Origin: Ignavibacteriales bacterium
Lineage (GTDB): Bacteria; Bacteroidota; Ignavibacteria; Ignavibacteriales; Ignavibacteriaceae
Assembly (NCBI GenBank): GCA_020061465.1
Contig: JAGUYG010000042.1
Location: 1-63,404, forward strand
DNA length: 63,404 nt
Reading direction: 5' to 3'
The translations under genes and the position numbers were made by a program. Within the stretch, counting starts at the first letter, position 1, and each line of letters begins with the position of its first letter. Under the pieces are notes generated by a model. That model was not told the DNA's origin. It searched no databases and saw only the letters and a program-made list of their open reading frames with translations. Positions 51,737-61,443 of the stretch are shown here, one piece after another.

Positions 51737-54493
51737 TTATTTAATTACTGCAAACCGTTCGACGTACTCAATATCAGCAGTTTTAACAACATAGATGTAC
51801 ATACCCGGCGCTATTTCCCTTCCGCCTTCGGCACGCAAATCCCATGTAGCAGTTCCGCTTGTTGATGAGTGGTTAATTGTTTTCACCAAATCCGCATCAA
51901 CAGTAAAAATGTAAATTGTACATTCCGGCGGAAGGTTGATAAATTGTATCTGCCTTAAAGGTTCTCTCCTTAGTTCCCCGAATTCCGGTTCATACAAAGA
52001 AGAAACTATGTAAGGATTCGGAACAACTTTGATTCTCTTTAAATTTTCTGAAATAGATTCTTTACTTACTTTCGAACCTTCAATCTTGAATTGATATTTA
52101 TCCTGGATATTCGGTTCGATTGGCTTTACTGTCTTTAATGAAAACTTATTCCCTTCCGAAGGCGGATTTGCTGAAGGAAATTGAATTCTTCCTGTAACTC
52201 CATGAAAATTAAATGTACTTGAATTATACAGAGTATCGAATTTCGCGATTAAAGCTGTATCTCTAACAGTCAATGAAACAAATCCCCGTTGGTCTGAGGC
52301 TATTCCGTTTCCTTCAATAGTAATAATGTAAAGATTATCTTTTACTAACGATGCGTCACCCACAGAAAATGTAATATCGACATTATCTGTCCCGCCAATT
52401 CTTGAAACTTGATTAATAATTTCCGGGGGATGAAGAGTGAATATTACTCCGTCATTAGTTGCCTGCGGTTTGTTAATTAAAAATGGTCTTGGATTAATTA
52501 CATTTACAGTTTTATTCTTTACTGCAGCAACCGAGAAGTTAACTGTTATCAAGTCTCCTTGTTCGGGCAGAAAATCTTGCGGTGTGTCGGGCTGATCGCT
52601 TAATCTTATTGTAATTCCTGCATTTGTAACCACCACATCCCTTCCGCCGGGCGGATAAGGATAACCGGTTCTTATCACTTCTCCTGTAGTCAAATTGCTC
52701 AAGTCAAAATTTGAAGGTGAAGTGAATGAAATTGCATAGCTATGCGGTTTTGTTCTCGTTGAATCAGTAACAATCACTTCAACACCGGTTTCCAAATTTC
52801 CCTTCTCTTTTCTTGAAGTATAACTAAACTCGATTAGGTATTCGCTGCCGGCAAGACGTTCATCGTCGATAGGATCTATTTTTAATTCATAATTAGATTT
52901 CCCGGTCCCAAGCTTTTCGAATGCTTGCGAAGACACAGGAGACCTGCCCAATGCATCGGATCGTGGAATAACAGAAACTGTGTTTGGTGCATCGAGCGTA
53001 TTTCCGATTGGACTCTCGAGACTTTCTATTAATTCATCCCCGCGGTCAAAGGCAGTAATCGAGTACCAATATTCAAATCCATTAATTACCGTTGTATCTA
53101 CATAGCTGTATTGTATTCCTTTATTTCCACCTACAGAATTTATGATATCATACTCGGCAATTTGGGACCAGGTAATCCCTTTATCGCGGCTTCGGTAAAT
53201 CCGGTAACCTTCAAAGTCGTACTCGCCCGTAAAATTATCCTTACTTAATTCAGCGGAATCGTCCCAATATAAAATTGATTTTTTATCACCGGACATGCCA
53301 AAAAGTTTTGGTCGTGAAGGAGGTTTCGGTAGTTCAAAATTTGCATTGATGGTATTTTGTGCCTGTTCTGCGGCTGCAATCATTTCGGCATAGGTCCATC
53401 CGGCAACAAAAGCAGTAATGAAGGTTAGTGTGTCTCCAACTCTTAAAGTGTAAGGACCGGAAGCAATATTAGCTAACATATCTAATCCGCTTGTAGGGAT
53501 GGTATTCGGATCGTCATAATTTAATTCTGTGTTATTGCCAAGATGAAAATAACGCTGACCAATCGATGAATTATAAAGATTTGGATCGCTGGACATGATA
53601 CCGTAAAGAATTGAATCGACATCTATATCGTCATCATAAAGATTATAGTGCATATCCGTAATTCCGGGTTCAACTCCGTTAACTTCCGGAGTTTTCAAAA
53701 ACATAATTCCGAAGTGTCCTGTTTTTCCTCCGGGCCATTCGTTAGAGATTCCGTCATCGTAGAAGTAAAGGAGATTACGTTCTTTCTCAAAGCCTATTCT
53801 GTCATCTGCATACTCCGGATCACCACCGCTCACGTTGCCAACGTCAATATCGCAGTAAAGATTGAAGTACAACTTTTCGAGGTCTTTACTTCCGACGTTT
53901 GTAATATCATATTTATAAAACAGAATATCTCTCGCAAACTTAACTCCGAAAGCATAACCTGTTTGCGCAACCACCACACCGAGAATATCTTTGGCATTGT
54001 TGCTGTCGCTGTAAACGCAGTAGCTGTCCTGATCAGATAAAATTATCGGATTGCCTTCTTTATCTTTTACAGGCCAGCCAAGCTCCGGATGCCATGTATT
54101 AGGATTATCGCTGAAAGCAATTTGTGCCGAATCGGAATTATGAAAACCGCCTACGGCTTCCCACTCTTCGTTTGTAGTGAAGCGTCCTTGGATTACATTG
54201 CCTGGCACACCCACCATTGGATTCACACGGTAGATGTAATGCATTCCACTGTTGATGGGAAATTCACCGGAAGGTCCTTGTGTGAGTCTTCTTGGATATA
54301 GTTTACCTCTGTTTTCGAAGAATAAACCAATATTACTGGCATTATGTGTTCCGCCTGCACGGTCATTTATTCCGGCGGTTTTATCGAGCGATTCTTCAAA
54401 AATGTTTTTGTCTTTTACTTCTCTGCCCGATTGCGAATTTATGGGCACGGCAACAAACAAAATTGTTAAAACTATTAAGAATAATTTTTTCAT
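51737..54493 (-). CDS. Large exported protein with Fn3 and FlgD-like C-terminus
   Basis: This 918-residue protein has a signal peptide (1-20), a conserved N-terminal half and a fibronectin type III region (FEGYRIYRSRDKGITWSQIAEYDI). The C-terminal FlgD-like sequence (KVVPNPYIVSS ... DLRAEGGREIAPGMYIYVVKTADIEYVERFAVIK) is related to sorting domains of secreted Bacteroidetes proteins. It is likely a cell-surface protein. No enzymatic motif is seen. It is cotranscribed with the TonB receptor and PorV-like genes. Confidence 0.7.
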   Translation of the reverse strand: MKKLFLIVLTILFVAVPINSQSGREVKDKNIFEESLDKTAGINDRAGGTHNASNIGLFFENRGKLYPRRLTQGPSGEFPINSGMHYIYRVNPMVGVPGNVIQGRFTTNEEWEAVGGFHNSDSAQIAFSDNPNTWHPELGWPVKDKEGNPIILSDQDSYCVYSDSNNAKDILGVVVAQTGYAFGVKFARDILFYKYDITNVGSKDLEKLYFNLYCDIDVGNVSGGDPEYADDRIGFEKERNLLYFYDDGISNEWPGGKTGHFGIMFLKTPEVNGVEPGITDMHYNLYDDDIDVDSILYGIMSSDPNLYNSSIGQRYFHLGNNTELNYDDPNTIPTSGLDMLANIASGPYTLRVGDTLTFITAFVAGWTYAEMIAAAEQAQNTINANFELPKPPSRPKLFGMSGDKKSILYWDDSAELSKDNFTGEYDFEGYRIYRSRDKGITWSQIAEYDIINSVGGNKGIQYSYVDTTVINGFEYWYSITAFDRGDELIESLESPIGNTLDAPNTVSVIPRSDALGRSPVSSQAFEKLGTGKSNYELKIDPIDDERLAGSEYLIEFSYTSRKEKGNLETGVEVIVTDSTRTKPHSYAISFTSPSNFDLSNLTTGEVIRTGYPYPPGGRDVVVTNAGITIRLSDQPDTPQDFLPEQGDLITVNFSVAAVKNKTVNVINPRPFLINKPQATNDGVIFTLHPPEIINQVSRIGGTDNVDITFSVGDASLVKDNLYIITIEGNGIASDQRGFVSLTVRDTALIAKFDTLYNSSTFNFHGVTGRIQFPSANPPSEGNKFSLKTVKPIEPNIQDKYQFKIEGSKVSKESISENLKRIKVVPNPYIVSSLYEPEFGELRREPLRQIQFINLPPECTIYIFTVDADLVKTINHSSTSGTATWDLRAEGGREIAPGMYIYVVKTADIEYVERFAVIK

Positions 54494-54543
54494 CTAATAC
54501 CTGCTTAGATTTATTTCTGCTGTTAAATTTTTCATTGCTTTGT

Positions 54544-57000
54544 TTAGAATCTGAATGTTGCACCTAACCTAATTGATCTGGGAGGTCCGTAATTAGACGG
54601 ATCCCTCATATATTCAACTGATCGATTACCTTCAAAAGTAAAATCAGGTTCACCAGTATCTCTGTAAATGTATAGAATATTTCTATAATCGGTAACGTTC
54701 AATATTTCAGCAAATATTCTTAACCTATAATTTCCTGTTACAATAAATTCCTTACCTAACATCAAATCGAGTGAATAGACACCCGGCTGACGCAGTGAGT
54801 TTCTCTCGACAAATCCAACATCTCTACCGCCTGGAGTATAAGGATATCCGGAGCTAGCGCGGAAGATAAAGCTGATGTCCATGTTCTCGAAAATTCTTTT
54901 ACCGAAAAGTTCCGGACCTTCACCGCCGGGAACTGTAAGCGTTCCGGTTGCATTGAAGATATGTGTTTTATCGAAATCTAAAAAGTATAGCAATGTTGAT
55001 TCCTGTGTACCCGGATACTGCTCGGTTTCGGAAGAGGCGCTGCCTTTAGCAACAGAATAAGTATAGGTTAATCCTCCGGCAAAATATTTATCCGGTCGTA
55101 TATCGAGATTTATCTCGAAACCTTTCATATTTGCATAATCCTCATTTACATAAAGAGTGTAACCGGTATAACGCCCGTCGACAAACGGAAAGTAATAACG
55201 TGTACCGATCAAACCCGTAACATCTTTATAGTATGCTGTAACATGTAATGCAATTCTATCGGTAAATTGATGTGCTATACCAACCTCATAAGCAATGGTT
55301 CGCTGTGCATCCAAATCTGGTTGACCGAAGAGAGGTTCTCTTACATTGAGATCGTATTGCTTATTCTCATATAAGAATTGAAACTCAGGGTTCTGGAAAA
55401 AATGTCCGTACGCAAAATGAAGTTTTGTCTTATCAGAAATAGGATGCGCAATACCAATCCGCGGAGAAAGCTGCGACCGCGGTTTAACTGTAATTAGTGA
55501 ACCTTGTATAAGAGGATTTTTTCTGAATTCAATATTCGAGTTGAGATAATCGAATCTCAAGCCAAGATTTAATACGAGGAAGGGCAATTCAATTTTATCT
55601 TGAATGTATGCTGCTGCTTCAAAGGGCTGCGTTTTATAATCGTTTATGTACGGGAAATTTCTCTTAGGATCATAAACGTTGAATAATTTCAGCCAATGTT
55701 TTTTATACGATAAGCCGGCTTTCACTTCATTGAGAGTGCCCAACTGCCAAACCAAATCGGCTTTTATATCTGCGGTCACTGTCCGGCTGTCAATTACTTC
55801 GACAGGATCGGAAAGCTTATAAAACTCAAAACCATTTCCGTACTCGCTAAAGAATTGTCTTTCTGTTGTGGGCAGATAATCTGCAGTGTCTTTGTCTATA
55901 CCGGAGTAATAGCCTTGATTAAAGTAAGAGAGCCTGACATCATAAAATAAATTGTTGGCAATTGTATGCGTTAACGTAATTGAACTTTGCCAGCTATCGG
56001 TTCTTCTTATCAAATATTGTTCGGGAATATATTTGTATGAATGGCTGTAACCCTGCCGGTTTCCTTTACTGCCTCTATTAGAAAAAGTTATCTTTATGTC
56101 GGGAATTGCGTTAGTACTAAGTTTCGAGAAAAAGGTTCTTGCTTTGTTGTAACCAAAAGGAAGATAACTGCCGCGCTTATCCTGTTCGGCTGAAAGAAAG
56201 AACCTAAGATTATTTGTGAACAGAGGACCGCTTAAGCTCCCGTTCATTCTCAGTTCGTGCAAATCGGTGTAACGCTGGATTCCAAATTCACTTGATCGGA
56301 ATTCGAGTTTACCGGCAAGCTTATCCGAACCGTCGCGCGTAACGATATTAACTACGCCGCTTAATGCATTGCCGTATTCGGCGTTGAAGGTTCCGCTCAA
56401 CAGGCTCATCTCTTGAATTGCATCGTTACCCAACTGAGTAGCAAGCCCGCCTAATAATGGATCCTGCACATACATTCCATCGACAAGGTATGCAACTTCG
56501 TTCGATCTTCCGCCGCGCACATGTAAGTTAGAGCCGCTCCCCACCACACCGGCTTGTAAAGCTAATAAGTCAGTAAACGCTGAAACCGGCAGGGCTTCAA
56601 TTTTTTCGCGGGTAAGAACTGCAATAGTGCTTGTTAAGTCCTTTCGTATCAGCGGAGTGGAGGCAGTTACTATCACTTCTTCAACTTCAATGGTTTGAGT
56701 TTTCATCTCAACATCGAGGTTAGTCGTTTGATCGACAACAATTTTTACTTCTTGAATAATAATTGTTTCATAACCTATATAACTAATCTTAACCGAATAA
56801 CTACCCGGTGGTATATTTAAAATTACATATCTTCCGTATATGTCGGTTGCAGAACCTAATACAGTTCCTTCGAGCAAGATATTTACACCTATCAGCGGCT
56901 CTCCTGTTTCTGCATCTATTACCGTGCCTGTAAGTTTTCCTGTGACACCGGCGAACACATTAAATTGAAACACCATTATTAACAAAAGTATCTTTTTCAT
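54544..57000 (-). CDS. TonB-dependent receptor with CarboxypepD_reg-like domain
   Basis: This 818-residue outer-membrane receptor has a signal peptide (about 1-18), an N-terminal regulatory-like beta domain (GKLTGTVIDAETGEPLIGVNILLEG ... IGYETIIIQEV), a plug (ALPVSAFTDLLALQAGVV ... HVRGGRSNEVAYLVDGMYV) and a barrel ending in RLGATFRF. No SusD homologue is adjacent, so it is not a classical SusCD pair. Its ligand is unknown; neighbours suggest peptides or amino-acid polymers. Confidence 0.9.
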   Translation of the reverse strand: MKKILLLIMVFQFNVFAGVTGKLTGTVIDAETGEPLIGVNILLEGTVLGSATDIYGRYVILNIPPGSYSVKISYIGYETIIIQEVKIVVDQTTNLDVEMKTQTIEVEEVIVTASTPLIRKDLTSTIAVLTREKIEALPVSAFTDLLALQAGVVGSGSNLHVRGGRSNEVAYLVDGMYVQDPLLGGLATQLGNDAIQEMSLLSGTFNAEYGNALSGVVNIVTRDGSDKLAGKLEFRSSEFGIQRYTDLHELRMNGSLSGPLFTNNLRFFLSAEQDKRGSYLPFGYNKARTFFSKLSTNAIPDIKITFSNRGSKGNRQGYSHSYKYIPEQYLIRRTDSWQSSITLTHTIANNLFYDVRLSYFNQGYYSGIDKDTADYLPTTERQFFSEYGNGFEFYKLSDPVEVIDSRTVTADIKADLVWQLGTLNEVKAGLSYKKHWLKLFNVYDPKRNFPYINDYKTQPFEAAAYIQDKIELPFLVLNLGLRFDYLNSNIEFRKNPLIQGSLITVKPRSQLSPRIGIAHPISDKTKLHFAYGHFFQNPEFQFLYENKQYDLNVREPLFGQPDLDAQRTIAYEVGIAHQFTDRIALHVTAYYKDVTGLIGTRYYFPFVDGRYTGYTLYVNEDYANMKGFEINLDIRPDKYFAGGLTYTYSVAKGSASSETEQYPGTQESTLLYFLDFDKTHIFNATGTLTVPGGEGPELFGKRIFENMDISFIFRASSGYPYTPGGRDVGFVERNSLRQPGVYSLDLMLGKEFIVTGNYRLRIFAEILNVTDYRNILYIYRDTGEPDFTFEGNRSVEYMRDPSNYGPPRSIRLGATFRF

Positions 57001-57050
57001 ATTGAACCCCGATAAATTTTTATCAAAGCTTAATTTATTTTATATGCCGA

Positions 57051-57911
57051 TTAACCAGGCATAATTTGTTTTTGATCTTCCATTATTTCCATCGATTCTT
57101 TCAAGAACTTTTTTGCTTTAGATTTATTTTTTAGCGCACACTGCGTAGCAATTGCATTTATCAGCACCGATATTGCAGCGAATGAATTGGTAAACAGCAT
57201 ATTCTCACTTTTCACAATAAGATTAACTTTTGAGTAAAATGTAATAGGCGATGCCTCTTTATTTGTTATAGCGATAACATTAAGTTTTCTTTCTGCTGCA
57301 AATTTTGCCGCATCTACAGTCTCAATTGAATATGGCGGAAAAGAAAAAGAGATAATCAAATCATTTTTATCTAGAAATAAAATTTGTTCATGGAACAGGC
57401 TGTAATCATGTTTGAATACCGTTGCATCAATACCTACTTGCGTTAACTGATATGCGAGTAATTCCGCAAGCAGATATGAAATACCTAAGCCGGCAGTATA
57501 TATTTTTTTTGAATTCAGAATTAAGTCGACAGCCCTGTCAAAGTTTTCTCTTTCCATTGCATTCAGGGTATCGTTTATATTTTTGATATCCTGGTTTGCA
57601 ACACTAGTAAGCAAATCATCCTGAATTTTCTTTTTATCGAAGAGAGGAAAGATTTCTTTATTATTCAGCCGGCTTTTGAGCGAATCGGCAATAGCATCGC
57701 GTAATTCGCTAAAGCCGGAAAACCCGGTGCGCTGAGCAAAACGAACTATTGATGCTACACTTGCACCGGTTGCTTCGGAAACTTCCTGCACGTTCAAAAA
57801 AGGTATTTGGTCAAAGTTGTCAATAAAGTATTCCGCAACCTTTTTTTGATTTTTGGGAAGCGAATTATACTTCCTTTGAATTTTATCTTTTATCTCTTTA
57901 TAAAAAGGCAT
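57051..57911 (-). CDS. RpiR/MurR-family transcriptional regulator
   Basis: This 286-residue protein has an N-terminal HTH_6 domain (LPKNQKKVAEYFIDNFDQIPFLNVQEVSEATGASVASIVRFAQRTGFSGFSELRDAI) and a C-terminal SIS domain (NSKKIYTAGLGISYLLAELLAYQL ... NDLIISFSFPPYSIETVDAAKFA). RpiR regulators usually sense phosphosugars. Between the transport and receptor genes it probably regulates this locus. The ligand is unknown. Confidence 0.88.
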   Translation of the reverse strand: MPFYKEIKDKIQRKYNSLPKNQKKVAEYFIDNFDQIPFLNVQEVSEATGASVASIVRFAQRTGFSGFSELRDAIADSLKSRLNNKEIFPLFDKKKIQDDLLTSVANQDIKNINDTLNAMERENFDRAVDLILNSKKIYTAGLGISYLLAELLAYQLTQVGIDATVFKHDYSLFHEQILFLDKNDLIISFSFPPYSIETVDAAKFAAERKLNVIAITNKEASPITFYSKVNLIVKSENMLFTNSFAAISVLINAIATQCALKNKSKAKKFLKESMEIMEDQKQIMPG

Positions 57912-57986
57912 CGTATTAATTTTATTTAATTTTTAAGAACCTTCATACACCACACTATTCTATATGCTAAAACACTATTTAAAATT

Positions 57987-59144
57987 TTACCGCATCAAAA
58001 TCATTTTTCGTGTCGCTTTGAAATCACCTACATTAATTGTATAAAAATAAATTCCGCTTGTCAAAACTGACCCCTTTGGGGAAAAATTACCCGCATCAAA
58101 TTCAACTTCGTAAGTGCCTGGAGATTTTTGCTCGTTTACGAGAGTCGTTATTTCATTTCCTAACACATCGTAAATTTTTAGCATTACAAACCTATCCTTT
58201 ACCCCTCCAAGCAGAGGATCGACCGCAGACGGAATTGAGAATTTTATTCTGGTAGTTGGGTTAAAGGGATTTGGGTAGTTTTGCTCCAGGCTAAACGATA
58301 CCGGGATTTCTAACTGCTTCTCAACGGAGGTAATGGTATTATATTTTGCTTCTGCGGTACTCATTTCGTCTAACATCTCGTTCCGGTCTGCACCAACTGC
58401 TAATGCATAATACACGGTAACCGATTCGCCGTTGTTTAATTCAATTGGATCTTGTGCTGTTATTACAACCGGTCCTTCTTCACCGGAAATATATTCGGGA
58501 TCGATAGTTTCGTGTGTCAGCCAACCGTAATAATTGTTGTCGATACTGTAATTCGAATACCATTCAAACGAAGTTAAACTTTTTAATTCATGCGATAATA
58601 ATTTTAACCCTACATGGTTTTCTTTATGCATATCGATTACTTTATTATCGGCTACATAAGTGATTGTGTCATAGCCGTAAGTACCGTCAATTTGAGTTAT
58701 CACATCCAAACCAATTACTGCATTTATTGTTGAAGCTTCTCTGCTGGTTAAATCAAATTTAAGTAAAAGAAATCCTCCGCCCTGCCAGCCGTAAACCGTC
58801 AGCTTCTCAAGAATATCCGGCGGCTGACTTGAATATGCATTGTTGAAAACTCCCGTAATTTCCATATCACTTAGTGCGGGATTTTCAACCAGTGTTACGC
58901 TTTCTTCCACATCCACATCATTCTGATAATCGAAAACCGCATCAGGAGCAGTTCCGACAAGTATGGAAATTCTTTCAATATTTTTCGGACTTACAACATC
59001 CGGAATATAGACTCTAACTCTACCATACGAGCCGATTATTACACCTAATTTTCCGGTTTCAAACTGAGCTTGAGCAAATACTGATTCATTCACAAATAAT
59101 GTGAAGCAGAGAAACAATGCTGTTAAAAGTATAAGTCTTTTCAT
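57987..59144 (-). CDS. T9SS type A sorting domain-containing exported protein
   Basis: This 385-residue protein has a signal peptide ending near FAQ (residue 24), a beta-rich body, and the sorting domain QNYPNPFNPTTRIKFSIPSAVD ... LKIYDVLGNEITTL ... GIYFYTINVGDFKATRKMILMR. Two in-frame palindrome-like stretches (about 58060-58080 and 58191-58222) encode PKGSVL and PLLGGVK, at the same positions as in the sorting domain of the gene at 48564. Its body resembles parts of the 918-residue protein. Function unknown. Confidence 0.78.
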   Translation of the reverse strand: MKRLILLTALFLCFTLFVNESVFAQAQFETGKLGVIIGSYGRVRVYIPDVVSPKNIERISILVGTAPDAVFDYQNDVDVEESVTLVENPALSDMEITGVFNNAYSSQPPDILEKLTVYGWQGGGFLLLKFDLTSREASTINAVIGLDVITQIDGTYGYDTITYVADNKVIDMHKENHVGLKLLSHELKSLTSFEWYSNYSIDNNYYGWLTHETIDPEYISGEEGPVVITAQDPIELNNGESVTVYYALAVGADRNEMLDEMSTAEAKYNTITSVEKQLEIPVSFSLEQNYPNPFNPTTRIKFSIPSAVDPLLGGVKDRFVMLKIYDVLGNEITTLVNEQKSPGTYEVEFDAGNFSPKGSVLTSGIYFYTINVGDFKATRKMILMR

Positions 59145-59179
59145 TTTACACCTCTTTTATTTAGTTGATAATACGAAAA

Positions 59180-60580
59180 TTAATTCCAGCCTAAAAAGAA
59201 CGGGGGAACAAGCAGCAGCAGACCAAGAATTAAAAAAATAATTTCGAGCGGTAAAATCCACTTAGCCCATTTTTCCCACGGAATTTCGGCAAGGGTAAGA
59301 ACTCCCATTGTAACTGCCGAAGTAGGGATGATCATATTGCTGAAACCATCACCGAACTGAAATGCTAATACCGCTGTTTGCCTGGTAACTCCTACAATAT
59401 CAGCTAACGGAGCCATTATTGGCATAGTTAAAACTGCCTGTCCGCTGCCGGACGGAACAAAAAAATTCAAGAAGGTTTGAACAAAAAACATTGCTTGCGC
59501 TGAAAATACCGGATGCAGCGATGAAACCGGATTGGCAAGAGTATAAAGCAAAGTATCTATAATCTTTCCATCCTGAGATATGATTAAAATCCCTCTGGCT
59601 AATGCAATTATTAAAGCTGTGCCGATCAAATCTTTAGCGCCCTGAATGAATGAATCGGTTATTTCCGATAACTTTAATTTTCCCGCTATGCCAACAAGAA
59701 TTCCGGTAATGATAAAGACAGCCGATATTTCTTCGATCCACCATTCGTAAGCAAGCACACCGAATATTAAAACGATTAATCCCGTAACAAAAACAGAAAT
59801 AACTATTTTATGTGTACGGGATAATCCATCATGATTATCAATATCTTCAAAATTAATTTTCTTCCTTCTTTCCGAGTCTTTTTCATATAGCGGACTTTTG
59901 AACGGATTCTTAGCAATCTTTGAGGCATAAATCATTACAAAAGAAACTGCAACTGCTGTTGTAAATACCCATACAATTATTCTGTATTCAATTCCTGAAA
60001 ATATAGGTAAGCCGGCTATCCCTTGAGCTATTCCGATAGTAAAAGGATTAAGAAATGCGCCGGCAAAACCTGCACCTGCACCAATAAACGGAATTGCTAC
60101 ACCAACAATCGAATCATATCCAAGCATTAAAGAAAGCGGGATGAAAACCAAAATAAAAGGAATTACCTCTTCACTCATACCAAACGTAGCACCTGCAAAT
60201 GAAAATGCAGTCATCAATACAGGGATTAAAAGCACCCTAAGCATTTTCGAATTATTATGTGCTTTCGCGATGCCCATAATTGCCGAGCTTACGGCTTTGG
60301 TTTTTTGAAAAACACCGAAAGCTCCGCCGACAATCAGGACAAATCCAATTATTAGTGAAGCATCAACAAAACCTTTAATGGGTGCCATTAATACATCAGC
60401 GGGATCTTGGGGATTACTTTCAACGTATTTAAAAGAATTTCCCATTACCATTTCTCTTCCGTTTACATTTTCACGTTCATATTCACCACCGGGAATGAAC
60501 CAGGTTAACACCGCAGTTATAAATAATAAAGAAAAAATTATCAAGAATGTATTTGGTGCTTTAAATTTTGATAATTTCAT
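59180..60580 (-). CDS. YfcC-family transporter
   Basis: This 466-residue membrane protein begins with the YfcC start FKAPNTFLIIFSLLFITAVLTWFIPGGEYER and has FAGATFGMSEEVIPFILVFIPLSLMLGYDSIVG, FVPSGSGQAVLTMPIMAPLADIVGVTRQTAVLAFQFGDGFSNMIIPTS. The family includes predicted amino-acid, arginine/ornithine or dicarboxylate carriers. It overlaps the cyanophycinase gene by four bases, so import of cleavage products is a natural role (inference). Confidence 0.88.
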   Translation of the reverse strand: MKLSKFKAPNTFLIIFSLLFITAVLTWFIPGGEYERENVNGREMVMGNSFKYVESNPQDPADVLMAPIKGFVDASLIIGFVLIVGGAFGVFQKTKAVSSAIMGIAKAHNNSKMLRVLLIPVLMTAFSFAGATFGMSEEVIPFILVFIPLSLMLGYDSIVGVAIPFIGAGAGFAGAFLNPFTIGIAQGIAGLPIFSGIEYRIIVWVFTTAVAVSFVMIYASKIAKNPFKSPLYEKDSERRKKINFEDIDNHDGLSRTHKIVISVFVTGLIVLIFGVLAYEWWIEEISAVFIITGILVGIAGKLKLSEITDSFIQGAKDLIGTALIIALARGILIISQDGKIIDTLLYTLANPVSSLHPVFSAQAMFFVQTFLNFFVPSGSGQAVLTMPIMAPLADIVGVTRQTAVLAFQFGDGFSNMIIPTSAVTMGVLTLAEIPWEKWAKWILPLEIIFLILGLLLLVPPFFLGWN

Positions 60581-61443
60581 TTCAATACTTTCCTATTTGA
60601 AATATCATAAGATTGACCAGGTAACAGGATATGAGTCGTTAAATATACTATGCCCAATTTTCCGTTTTCATTTGCATTCGTTGATGAAGAATTAAATGCA
60701 TCAAAAACAATTACCTGGCTTTCTCCCATTACTTCGAAAGTATTGTCAGGTTTAACTTTTATTGCAGTGGCTTCATCAATACCAATTCCGAGTAGAGTAG
60801 GATTTTCTATTACCAAGCTGAGCAGACGGTTTAATCTTTTCCTCATTATAAAATGCTGATCGATTATTGCATCCTTTATAAATCCAAAACCTTCGACAGT
60901 TTCAATATTGTTTGTCTCTATCGTAATGAAAGCAGATGAAGAGTCTTTATTAAGTAACTCATTCCCGGTAATCATAACCTCACTCATCACGGCAGCACCG
61001 GCACTTGTTCCGCTGATTACTCCGCCGTTATTATAAATTTGATGAATGCTCTCTAAAAATTTTGTTCCTAAAAAATCGCTTGTTAATCTGCTTTGGTCAC
61101 CGCCGGAAAAAAAGATGCCTGAAGCTTCTTTTAGCTTATTTAAATTCTCTTCTGAATCGGCATTGGTTCTATTGCACAGTATATAGTCTGAGTTTTTTGC
61201 ACCTAACTCCTTTAACTGATTCACTTGATAAGATGCAGTCTCCTCGGGTTCAGAGCTTGCATTCGGAATTACTACTATTTTTGAATCCTCGCCTCCCGCA
61301 AGACGGATTATTTCTTTCATCATATAATCGGGACGTTTTCCGCCACCGATAATAACGAGGTGACCTTTGCTTTGTGCGAAAATTAATTCGCCAGTAAAAA
61401 TTAGGACTAACAATAAGATTAAATTTTTTATCATGTTGTTCAT
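60577..61443 (-). CDS. Secreted cyanophycinase-like S51 peptidase
   Basis: This 288-residue protein has a signal peptide (ending around residue 23) and the S51 features GHLVIIGGGKRPDYMM, KIVVIPNASSEPEETASYQV, GIFFSGGDQSRLT and the serine elbow NGGVISGTSAGAAVMSEVMI. Cyanophycinases cleave the arginine-aspartate polymer cyanophycin to dipeptides, and extracellular forms exist. The four-base overlap with the YfcC gene and the adjacent peptidase suggest one pathway. The substrate is inferred. Confidence 0.87.
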   Translation of the reverse strand: MNNMIKNLILLLVLIFTGELIFAQSKGHLVIIGGGKRPDYMMKEIIRLAGGEDSKIVVIPNASSEPEETASYQVNQLKELGAKNSDYILCNRTNADSEENLNKLKEASGIFFSGGDQSRLTSDFLGTKFLESIHQIYNNGGVISGTSAGAAVMSEVMITGNELLNKDSSSAFITIETNNIETVEGFGFIKDAIIDQHFIMRKRLNRLLSLVIENPTLLGIGIDEATAIKVKPDNTFEVMGESQVIVFDAFNSSSTNANENGKLGIVYLTTHILLPGQSYDISNRKVLK

